A stretch of 64,000 bases of DNA from positions 48,501 through 112,500 of the forward strand of contig CAJHNH020000791.1 of the NCBI GenBank assembly GCA_905116865.2, read 5' to 3'. The position numbers were made by a program, and so were the translations under genes. The notes beneath the pieces were generated by a model. The model was not told the origin of the DNA, ran no database searches, and was given only the letters and a program-made list of their open reading frames with translations. Origin of the DNA: Candidula unifasciata. Its lineage: Eukaryota > Mollusca > Gastropoda > Stylommatophora > Geomitridae. Below, piece after piece: positions 36,176 to 45,889 of the stretch (its first letter is position 1; every line of letters begins with the position of its first letter).

Positions 36176-37180
36176 TCTTTTGTATTTTTTTTTCTTTTTG
36201 TGTGTGTGCGTGCATTGCATTCTTGTGCATTGTGTTCTTGTGCATTGTGTTTGTGTGCCTTCTTGTGTGTTGTCTTTGTGTCATTGTTTTTGTGTGCCTT
36301 CTCTTCTTGTGTGTTGTCTTTGTGTCATTGTTTTTGTGTGCCTTCTCTTCTTGTGTGTTGTCTTTGTGTCATTGTTTTTGTGTGCCTTCTCTTCTTGTGT
36401 GTTGTCTTTGTGTCATTGTTTTTGTGTGCCTTCTCTTCTTGTGTGTTGTCTTTGTGTCATTGTTTTTGTGTGCCTTCTCTTCTTGTGTGTTGTCTTTGTG
36501 TCATTGTTTTTGTGTGCCTTCTCTTCTTGTGTGTTGTCTTTGTGTCATTGTTTTTGTGTGCCTTCTCTTCTTGTGTGTTGTCTTTGTGTCATTGTTTTTG
36601 TGTGCCTTCTCTTCTTGTGTGTTGTCTTTGTGTCATTGTTTTTGTGTGCCTTCTCTTCTTGTGTGTTGTCTTTGTGTCATCGTTTTCTTGTGCCTTCTCT
36701 TCTTGTGTGTTGTCTTTGTGTAATCGTTTTCTTGTGCCTTTTCTTCTTGTGTGTTGTTTTTGTGTAATCGTTTTCTTGTGCCTTCTCTTCTTGTGTGTTG
36801 TTTTTGTGTAATCGTTTTCTTGTGCATTGTTTTTGTGTGCCTTCTCTTCTTGTGTGTTGTCTTTGCGTGCCTTCTCTTCTTGTTTGTTGTTTTTGTGTAA
36901 TCGTTTTCTTGTGCATTGTTTTTGTGTGCCTTCTCTTCTTGTGTGTTGTCTTTGCGTAATCGTTTTATTGTGCATTGTCTTCTTGTGTGTTGTTTGTGTG
37001 TCATTATTTTCTTGTACACTCTCTTTTTGTCTGTTGTTTTTGTGTCATTGGTTTTTTTTGGTTTTTTTTTGTACATTTTCTTCTTGACATTGTTTTCATC
37101 GTTGTCTTTTGTGTGCTGTCTTTGTATTGTTGATTTCTTGTGTTGTTGTTTTCTTGTGCATTGTCTTCGTGTGCACTGAT
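36176..37180. repeat. 44-bp GT-rich minisatellite, about 20 copies
   Basis: Unit TTGTGTGTTGTCTTTGTGTC followed by ATTGTTTTTGTGTGCCTTCTCTTC-type sequence. The plus strand has almost no A and little C. Because 44 is not a multiple of three, each copy shifts frame, and all three frames stay open on both strands for up to 213 codons (Cys/Leu/Phe-rich on plus, Lys/Arg/Thr/Gln-rich on minus). No gene is implied. Confidence 0.96.
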
Positions 37181-37269
37181 TTGCTGTATAAAGCTGGCCA
37201 CTGACGTTTCTCATAAAAGTAGCAGGTAATTACCGGCACCCAACATTCTCTTACAGTGTGAGTCGTAGT

Positions 37270-38757
37270 GAAGATGTCAGATATCATGTCTGTTGATCGT
37301 TCTCTGATGTCTGATGTCATATTTGTTCAGCGTTCATCGTTGCTGGATGTCATATTTGTTGAGCGTTCATTGTTGTTCGATGTCATATTTGTTATACGTT
37401 TGTGGTTGTCTGATGTCATATTTGTTATACGTTTGCGGTTGTCTGATGACATATTTGCTGAGCGTTCATTGTTGTCTAATGTTATATTTGTTTAGCGTTC
37501 ACTGTTGTCTGATGTCATATTTGGTGAGCGTTCACTGTTGTCTGATGTCATAATTCGTGAGCGTTCATTGTTGTCTGATGTCATATTTGGTGAGCGTTCA
37601 CTGTTGTCTGATGTCATATTTGGTGAGCGTTAACTGTTGTCTGATGTCATATTTGGTGAGTGTTCACTGTTGTCTGATGTCATATTTGTTTAACGTTCAC
37701 GGTTGTCTGGTGTTATATTTGGTGAGCGTTCACTGTTGTCTGATGTTATATTTGGTGAGCGTTCACTGTTGTCTGATGTCATAATTCGTGAGCGTTCATT
37801 GTTGTCTGATGTCATATTTGTTTAACGTTCACTGTTGTCTGATGTTATATTTGGTGAGCGTTCACTGTTGTCTGATGTCATATTTGGTGAGCGTTCACTG
37901 TTGTCTGATGTCATATTTGGTGAGCGTTCACTGTTGTCTGATGTCATATTTGGTGAGCGTTCACGGTTGTCTGATGTCATATTTGTTTAACGTTCACGGT
38001 TGTCTGGTGTTATATTTGGTGAGCGTTCACTGTTGTCTGATGTCATATTTGGTGAGCGTTCACTGTTGTCTGATGTCATATTTGGTGAGCGTTCACTGTT
38101 GTCTGATGTCATATTTGTTTAACGTTCACGGTTGTCTGGTGTTATATTTGGTGAGCGTTCACTGTTGTCTGATGTCATATTTGGTGAGCGTTCACTGTTG
38201 TCTGGTGTCATAATTCGTGAGCGTTCACTGTTGTCTGATGTCATATTTGGTGAGCGTTCATGGTTGTCTGATGTCATATTTGTTTAACGTTCACGGTTGT
38301 CTGGTGTTATATTTGTTTAACGTTCACGGTTGTCTGATGTCATAATTCGTGAGCGTTCATTGTTGTCTGATGTCATAATTCGTGAGCGTTCATTGTTGTC
38401 TGATGTCACATATGTTTAACGTTCATTGTTGTCTGATGTCACATATGTTTAACGTTCACGGTTGTCTGGTGTTATATTTGGTGAGCGTTCACTGTTGTCT
38501 GATGTCATAATTCGTGAGCGTTCATTGTTGTCTGATGTCACATATGTTTAACGTTCACTGTTGTCTGATGTTATATTTGGTGAGCGTTCACTGTTGTCTG
38601 ATGTTATATTTGGTGAGCGTTCACTGTTGTCTGATGTTATATTTGGTGAGCGTTCACTGTTGTCTGATGTTATATTTGGTGAGCGTTCACTGTTTTCTGA
38701 TGTCATAATTCGTGAGCGTTCATTGTTGTCTGATGTCATATTTGTTTAACGTTCACG
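37270..38757. repeat. 33-bp minisatellite, about 45 copies
   Basis: Unit GTTCACTGTTGTCTGATGTC followed by ATATTTGGTGAGC, with the ends TTTGGTGAGC, AATTCGTGAGC and TTTGTTTAAC mixed in patterned order. Eleven-residue frames (VHCCLMSYLVS on plus, ERSPNITSDNS on minus) are repeat artefacts. Confidence 0.97.
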
Positions 38758-39665
38758 GTTGTCTGGTGTTCAAGACTGTTTAACGTTCACGGTTGTCTGG
38801 TGTTCAAGACTGTTTAACGTTCACGGTTGTCTGGTGTTCAAGACTGTTTAACGTTCACGGTTGTCTAAATTTAAACACTGTTTAACGTTCACGGTTGTCT
38901 GGTTTTGAAGACTGTTTAACGCTCACGGTTTTCTGGTGCTGAACACTGTTTAACGCTCACGGTTGTCTAGTGTTAAAGACTGTTTAACGTTTACGGTTGT
39001 CTGGTGTTGAACACTGTTTAACGTTCATGGTTGTCTAATTTTGAACACTGTTTAACATTCACGGTTGTCTGGTGTTCAAGACTGTTAAACGTTTACGGTT
39101 GTCTGTTGTTCAAGACTGTTTAACGTTCACGGTTGTCTGATTTTGAAGACTGTTTAACGCTCACGGTTGTCTGGTGCTGAACACTGTTTAACGCTCACGG
39201 TTGTCTAGTGTTAAAGACTGTTTAACGTTTACGGTTGTCTGGTGTTGAACCCTGTTTAACGTTCATGGTTGTCTAATTTTGAACACTGTTTAACATTCAC
39301 GGTTGTCTGGTGTTCAAGACTGTTAAACGTTTACGGTTGTCTGTTGTTCAAGACTGTTTAACGTTAATGGTTGTCTGGTGTTCAAGACTGTTAAACGTTC
39401 ACACTTTTATGGTGTTGAAGACTGTTTAACGTTCACGGTTGTCTCCTGTTCAAGACTGTTTAACGCTCACTGTTGTCTCGTGTTCAAGACTGTTTAACGT
39501 TCACGGTTGTCTGGTGTTGAAGACTGTTTAACGTTCACTAATGTCTGGTGTTCAAGACTGTTTAACGTTCACTAATGTCTGATGTTCAAGACTGTTTAAC
39601 GTTCATGGTTGTCTGGTGTTCAAGACTGTTTAACTTTCACGGTTGTCTGGTGTTCAAGACTGTGG
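38758..39665. repeat. 34-bp minisatellite, about 27 copies, related to the 33-bp array
   Basis: Unit GTTTAACGTTCACGGTTGTC followed by TGGTGTTCAAGACT. The first 20 bases equal one variant of the neighbouring 33-bp array; the last part is replaced. Confidence 0.96.
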
Positions 39666-39877
39666 TGGGCAGCTGTTCTCTCCAATGCACTGAAACGTTT
39701 TACCGTCATCGACACCATCAGCATGTTTTTGTGCCCTTTGCACATCAGACAAGAGTTGGCAGTCGATTCTGTGTATCAGCCAGTGATATTGCTATCCTGC
39801 ACAGTCAGCTCATTTTCTGCTACACCTGCATGTCCTTCACAAGAAAAAAACGGTGTTTGTTTCGAGTCTGAAACCAC
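39666..39877. other. Unique island between two arrays
   Basis: About 210 bases of non-repetitive sequence with an open frame on the plus strand. No receptor-like or other domain is recognised and no clear splice borders were assigned. Confidence 0.4.
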
Positions 39878-40823
39878 CGCCCCGAGCTCATATCGCTCCA
39901 ACCACCGCGCCGAGCTCATATCGCTCCAACCACCGCCCCGAGCTCATATCGCTCCAACCACCGCCCCGAGCTCATATCGCTCCAACCACCGCCCCGAGCT
40001 CATATCGCTCCAACCACCACCCCGAGCTCATATCGCTCCAACCACCGCCCCGAGCTCATATCGCTCCAACCACCGCCCCGAGCTCATTTCGCTCCAACCA
40101 CCGCCTCGAGCTCATATCGCTCCAACCACCGCCCCGAGCTCATATCGCTCTAACCACCGCCCCGAGCTCATATCGCTCCAACCACCGCCCCGAGCTCATA
40201 TCGCTCCAACTACCGCCCCGAGCTCATATCGCTCCAACCACAGCCCCGAGCTCATATCGCTCCAACCACCGCCCCGAGCTCATATCGCTCCAACCACCGC
40301 CCCGAGCTCATATCGCTCCAACCACTGCCCCGAGCTCATATCGCTCCAACCACCGCCCCGAGCTCATATCGCTCCAACCACCGCCCCGAGCTCATATCGC
40401 TCCAACCACCTCCCCGAGCTCATATCGCTTCAACCACCGCCCCGAGCTCATATCGCTCCAACCACCGCCCCGAGCTCATATCGTTCCAACCACCGCCCCG
40501 AGCTCCTATCGCTCCAACCACCGCCCCGAGCTCCTATCGCTTCAACCACCGCCCCGAGCTCATATCGCTCCAACCACCGCCCCGAGCTCATATCGCTCCA
40601 ACCACCGCCCGAGCTCATATCGCTCCAACCACCGCCCCGAGCTCATATCGCTCAAACCACCGCCCCGAGCTCATATCGCTCCAACCACCACCCCGAGCTC
40701 ATTTCGCTCCAACCACCGCCCGAGCTCATTTCGCTCCAACCACCACCCCGAGCTCATATCGCTCCAACCACCGCCCCGAGCTCATTTCGCTCCAACCACC
40801 GCCCCGAGCTCATTTCGCTGTGA
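39878..40823. repeat. 28-bp C-rich minisatellite, about 34 copies
   Basis: Unit ACCGCCCCGAGCTCATATCG followed by CTCCAACC. Each unit holds one SacI site (GAGCTC). The array is C-rich on plus and G-poor, unlike its AT-rich neighbours. The 404- and 350-codon frames come from a stop-free unit. Confidence 0.97.
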
Positions 40824-40867
40824 CGTGCCGTTGAATAAAGATGGTGTAATGTCATTCAATTTTTGGC

Positions 40868-40869
<2 letters not shown>

Positions 40870-40904
<35 letters not shown>

Positions 40905-40916
40905 GAGAGAGAGAGA

Positions 40917-40985
<69 letters not shown>
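40870..40985. repeat. (GT)n then (GA)n microsatellites just upstream of the receptor exon
   Basis: About 30 bases of GT (40872..40902) and about 80 of GA (40906..40985), ending 66 bases before the 3' splice site at 41051. Confidence 0.96.
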
Positions 40986-40988
<3 letters not shown>

Positions 40989-41051
40989 ATGGAGACTAAG
41001 TACAAATTCTGTCAGTACATAATTACATGACATAATATCTCTTGTGGTCAG

Positions 41052-41300
41052 TTTGCAGATGTCTGGATGCTGGTGTCTACCTGCTCATGGGCTCGTCCAC
41101 TGCACGCTCCTACAACATCATCCAGTCATACAGCCACGCCCTGCACGTGCCTTTCGTGGTGTACACACAGACGAGCAACCAGGCAGGCGACGGCTACGAC
41201 TACGACCTTAGCACCAGTCCCAGCTACATCTACGCCGTCGCTGACGTCATCAAGTACTTTCACTGGCCAAAGATCTACTATGTCTTCGATTCTGATGACG
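41052..41300 (+). CDS. Ionotropic glutamate receptor, amino-terminal-domain exon A
   Basis: The exon encodes 82 full codons. CRCLDAGVYLLMGSSTARS opens it, matching CSQFSRGVYAIFG of AMPA receptors, including the Cys. Later come HALHVPFVVYTQTS, then SPSYIYAVADVIKYFHWPKI and YYVFDSDD, which matches YYQWDKFAYLYDSDRG. This is part of the extracellular clamshell fold that directs subunit assembly. The acceptor TGGTCAG at 41051 was chosen because it keeps the conserved Cys. A second AG at 41058 would drop three residues and change phase. The donor is G|GTAATC at 41301, phase 1. The codons are GC-rich compared with the flanks, as expected for real coding sequence. A guanylate-cyclase-type receptor is a weaker alternative. 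Confidence 0.8.
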
Positions 41301-41837
41301 GTAATCAATACAATCTTTAAACTATCTGTTTAGCTTATCAGTTTAATTTGTTTAGTTCTTCACAGTTTTGGTTGTTTATTTTTAAGTTCGTAAAAATGTA
41401 ATGTGTCTTCTTAGTTCGGTATGTTTAGTTCTTTAAAGTACAATTCTTTATTTCGTCAAATTTAAGTATGTTTCTTCCATTAAAGAGCATTTTAGTTAGT
41501 TCTCAACAGGTTAGTTTGTTTAGTTTGTATTACGAGGGCGGTTTGAAATGTAATGCGTACAAGGAAATAATGTTGGTAAATTTTCTGAAATCTGTGGATG
41601 TTCTTTAAGTAAGGTGTCATTATTGTTTTTTTAACGTAGTCACCACCACGTTCAACACACACACACAAACACATACGAACACACAAACACATACGAACAC
41701 ACACACACATACGAACAAACACACACGGGCACGCTCAGACACACACACTCATCATTCATTTAAGTTGAACAAGTTATTGCAGACCGTCGGGAAAACATCG
41801 GATGGTTTGTTTTGTCGAAACCAAGACCGTATATTAG
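41301..41837. other. Start of intron 1; CA-rich tract at 41657..41750
   Basis: T-rich intron sequence with repeated TTTAGTT motifs, then an imperfect CACACAAACACATACGAA tract. Confidence 0.6.
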
Positions 41838-42806
41838 CTTCCACATCACCAGTAGCATTTCGGGTGTCAGATGATCACCAGTAGCATTTCGGGTGTCAGA
41901 TCTTCACTGCTAGCATTTCGGGTGTCAGATCATCACTAGTAGCATTTCGGGTGTCAGATCTTCACTACTAGCATTTCGCGTGTCAGATCATCACTGTTAG
42001 CATTTCGGGTGTCAGATCATCACCAGTAGCATTTCGGGTGTCAGATCATCACTGCTAGCATTTCGGGTGTCAGATCATCACCAGTAGCATTTCGGGTGTC
42101 AGATCATCACATGGTAGCATTTCGGGTGTCAGATCATCACCAGTAGCATTTCGGGTGTCAGATCATCACTGCTAGCATTTCGGGTGTCAGATCATCACTG
42201 CTAGCATTTCGGGTGTCAGATCATCACCAGTAGCATTTCGGGTGTCAGATCATCACCTGGTAGCATTTCGGGTGTCAGATCATCACCAGATGCATTTCGG
42301 GTGTCAGATCATCACTGCTAGCATTTCGGGTGTCAGATTATCACCAGTAGCATTTCGGGTGTCAGATCATCACAGCTAGCATTTCGGGTGTCAGATCATC
42401 ACCTGGCTGCATTTCGGGTGTCAGATCATCACCAGTAGCATTTCGGATGTCAGATCTTCACCTGTTGGCATTTCGGGTGACAGATCATCACTAGTAGCAT
42501 TTCGGGTGTCAGATCATCACCTGGTAGCATTTCGGGTGTCAGATCATCACCTGGTAGCATTTCGGGTGTCAGATCATCACCTGGTAGCATTTCGGGTGTC
42601 AGATCATCACCAGTAGCATTTCGGGTGTCAGATCATCACCAGTAGCATTTCGGATGTCAGATCATCACCTGGTGGCTTTTCGGGTGTCAGATCATCACTA
42701 GTAGCATTTCGGGTGTCAGATCATCACCTGGTAGCATTTCGGGTGTCAGATCATCACCTGGTAGCATTTCGGGTGTCAGATCATCACCTGGTAGCATTTC
42801 GGGTTC
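41838..42806. repeat. 29-bp minisatellite, about 33 copies, in intron 1
   Basis: Unit AGCATTTCGGGTGTCAGATC followed by ATCACCAGT, with CTGCT, CTAGT and CCTGGT variants at the junction. Confidence 0.97.
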
Positions 42807-43318
42807 CACATGTCCAAGCGTCTCATGCGTTGCCTGGCAGTATCTGTTCGATACATCTTCAACAAATGCTTGATTTGGTTACCACAACTGCAATAAAAGC
42901 AAACACATTAAGATAATCAGCACGCGACTACTCTACATATGAAGTCTGGAGAGAACAATCGCCATGCCTGTAACAGAGTAACACAATCTGGATAACACCC
43001 AGTCTATGTCCCATAGGGAGTACAGTACATGAATCACGGTGTCATATTTATAACCAAGCTAACTAGCATATTGACTCTCACCACAAGATAGAACCTCCCA
43101 ACTTGGACAGACTATTCTACTTTTCTCTTGAAAGATAGGAATCTTCAAAGATATACCCTAATAAGGTACAGAATATCCGCACAATGACAGAGGATAATGA
43201 TCGCTCATGACCAGGCCCTCAAACAGAGTTCCCCTGCATCACCTCAATATGCTGTCAATGTGTGCTGTTCATCAAAATACATGCAGTACAAACACAATCT
43301 TATAATACATATATGCGG
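42807..43318. other. No gene seen (intron 1)
   Basis: About 510 bases with no recognised feature. Confidence 0.45.
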
Positions 43319-43470
43319 ATTGACGGTCGCGAGTTCGAGTCCTGACCGACCAAGGTCGACTTTGCCTTGAATAGATACCCTGTATAGATACCATGTATAG
43401 TCATGGGAGGTAAAGGTGGCTGGTGTGATGCTGACCACATCACCGCTCGAGTGCCGATTGGTTCAAATAA
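43319..43470 (+). mobile_element. SINE family A, shortened copy with B-box-like sequence
   Basis: GCGAGTTCGAGTCCTGACC resembles a B box. TCATGGGAGGTAAAGGTGGC, GTGTGATGCTGACCACATCA and GTGCCGATTGGTTC match the core of family A. Confidence 0.65.
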
Positions 43471-43689
43471 TATATGACTAGTCATACATACCCAATACAC
43501 CTAATAGTGTGACAAAGAATCCTTCACTTTAAGTCAACTTATTATACTTCGTAACACATTCAATATAAGCAATGTATACAGCTGATGATACCGCATGTCA
43601 CTGGATGATGGTTTCTGTTGTCAGATCATTAAAGCAGGATGGTCTACGAAATGAGATTCCCAGAAAAGGCGTGGAGGAGTTAGAGGTGT

Positions 43690-43940
43690 CACTAATTAAT
43701 ATTTTGTGAGAGAGCGTGTACAATGTCTGGTGACATTGATGCAGTTGGGGGTGACGAAAGGTTCTGGCAGATGCTCGAGGCTCAGAGGAAAGGCAAGACG
43801 GACATTTAATCAGAATGCTACTGTCACCAATAGTATCGGAACTCCTCGCTGGCTGCTGAAGATGGGAATTAAGCGCTTATGGGAATGCCCTGAGTGCTGT
43901 GATGTCGGTTCTTAATCAAATCAAATCAAATCAAATCACT
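43690..43940 (+). pseudogene. I-like LINE, extreme 3' end with (AAATC)n tail
   Basis: The frame ending at 43915 contains LRGKARRTFNQNATVTN and IKRLWECPECCDVGS, the Cys-rich terminus shared with 14915..14950 and 49100..49228. It is followed at once by AATCAAATCAAATCAAATC, a short tandem tail at the element's 3' border. Only about 250 bases remain, typical of 5' truncation. Confidence 0.75.
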
Positions 43941-45212
43941 AATTAATATTCCCAACCTTGAATGGTAACCTAAGAAATCTCCAACTATATAAGAACTAGC
44001 AAGTAGTTTAGATTATCCACAGGACAGGTATCATCAAGGTTGAGAAAGTTACGAAATATTCATCTAGATTATGGTAGGATCCCGATAAATTATTTTAGGT
44101 TAAAGCGAGGGTTCGCAGGAGATCTCAGCTACTCCCTGTTATTAAAACTCTCATCTGAATTCGCACTTTGTTGATTTCAGCTAAGCCGATGTAAAGGTTG
44201 GGAGGGACGTTTGACGTAGCAGCAGATGACTAGATCTAGGCTTTTGTATCCTAATAGCAACTAGGGTAACATCATAACTGATGTGCTTGTTAACGCCGAC
44301 GTACATTTATTGATATTCCCGCATCTATTTGTGTTTAGTGTGCATTTGTTCTAACCCGAAATTAATACAGTAATAATGCAGATAACTCGACTGAAACATT
44401 CCGTTGGTTTGTCACATAAGGGCATTCTCTATGGTGAATTAAAGATGGGTAGAAGATGTCGCGGCCCACCTCTATTAAGAAATAACGATGTGTAGACTCG
44501 TGGGAACTAAATTCTATGGACAGTGTTGTGTGGAGGGAGCACATTATGAAGGTAATAATAATGAAGAAAGAAACGGTGGCAGAAAAAGAAAAAAATGAGA
44601 GCCGAGCGTCTGTTAAGAAACACACTTAAACACAAATGTTGACAACAAGCGTCCTCAAATCCTATACTATAATTGTGAAAGGGTTTTCTTAACGCTTGCG
44701 GGTCTGGCTAGTTACACTCGCCGTCACCAAAGGCTGTGAGTCCCAAGCCTTCTCATAGCTCAGTATAACACTATCGTCTGAAAAGACAAAGATGTGAGTC
44801 ATTCAGTTCTTATAAGCATGTACATTTTTAATGAAAGCATCTAGTTAGCTCACCGAGGATGCAGTAATAAAGGAAATATGATACTAGTGATGGCTGTCAA
44901 CTGGAAAATACCGACAGAAAAAAAAGACAGTAGTTCGAGTGCTTGAAAATACTAATCAAACGGGAACCGCAATATTCCGAATCAATGCGGTGTTTAACTG
45001 GAGCCACCTAGACATAGTCACGCTACAGTGATATTCAATTTCCTGTTAGTTTCACAATTTTCGTGACAGTAAACTTTGCTCTAATGAACAAGTGACGACA
45101 ATTCTGTGAGGCCATCTCCCAATTTAATTGGAAACTAAAATCAATTAGGGTAGCTGAAGAACTAGTGGAAGTACGGTTTCCCATGTTTGTCATTTAAAAT
45201 AAACAGTCATGC
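43941..45212. other. No gene seen (intron 1)
   Basis: About 1.27 kb of unique-looking sequence. The frame at 44362..44625 (-) has no recognised domain. Confidence 0.45.
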
Positions 45213-45490
45213 ATATGGCGTCCGTGGCTTAGGCGTTGCGAGTCCGACTCGTAATTCCAACGTACTGCAATCGAAGCCCACTGCTGGCTGCGTGGATTTG
45301 TATCATGGTATGGGAAGTCGCAGGTCGACCCAGCCTAAAATGTGTACCAGGATGTCTGTCCTGGGGAAGTAAAGACGACCGGCGTAATCCTGACCACATT
45401 ATCCACACAGTGCCGATAGGTCTGTAAAAATATGGGACGCTCTTCCCATGCCAAATGCGCTTAAGGCGTGAAAAGGGATCTTCACAATTT
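45213..45490 (+). mobile_element. tRNA-derived SINE, family A, fullest copy
   Basis: The head GGCGTCCGTGGCTTAGGCGT is A-box-like and TACTGCAATCGAAGCCC B-box-like. The body has GGTCGACCCAGCCTAAAATG, GACGACCGGCGTAATCCTGA and TATGGGACGCTC, ending at GGCGTGAAAAGGGATC with a T run. The body is shared with copies at 8645, 13779 and 43319, and its core recalls conserved central domains of lophotrochozoan SINEs (from memory). Confidence 0.78.
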
Positions 45491-45522
45491 TTTTTCTTCA
45501 ATATAAACTGAAGGTTGAGCGT

Positions 45523-45735
45523 ATGCGCTAGAATGGCTATGTCAGTTAGTCAATAGAGAAATGACGTGCGCTAGAATGGCTATGTCAGTTAGTCAATAGA
45601 GAAATGACGTGCGCTAGAATGGCTATGTCAGTTAGACAATAGAGAAATGACGTGCGCTAGAATGGCTATGTCAGTTAGTCAATAGAGAAATGACGTGCGC
45701 TAAAATGGCTATGTCAGTTAGTCAATAGAGAAATT
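45523..45735. repeat. 43-bp tandem repeat, 5 copies
   Basis: Unit AATGGCTATGTCAGTTAGTC followed by AATAGAGAAATGACGTGCGCTAG; copies almost identical. Confidence 0.95.
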
Positions 45736-45889
45736 ACGAAATTAAACAAATCCGCACATTCTTTTCAATTTGCATCCGACTGGACACTCGAATATGATAG
45801 ATCATGCATGATCAATCCCTGACCTGAGTCCAAGCAAGCGATGGAAGCCACACTAACATAGAACAGCAGTTTATATTTTAGGAAGCTGG

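Noticed and set aside
39666..39877. Possible upstream receptor exon
   Set aside because: The translation in any frame shows no receptor motif and no convincing splice borders.
39609..40905. Pro/Arg/Ser-rich frames of 404 and 350 codons
   Set aside because: Produced by the 28-bp array; the frame drifts with each copy.
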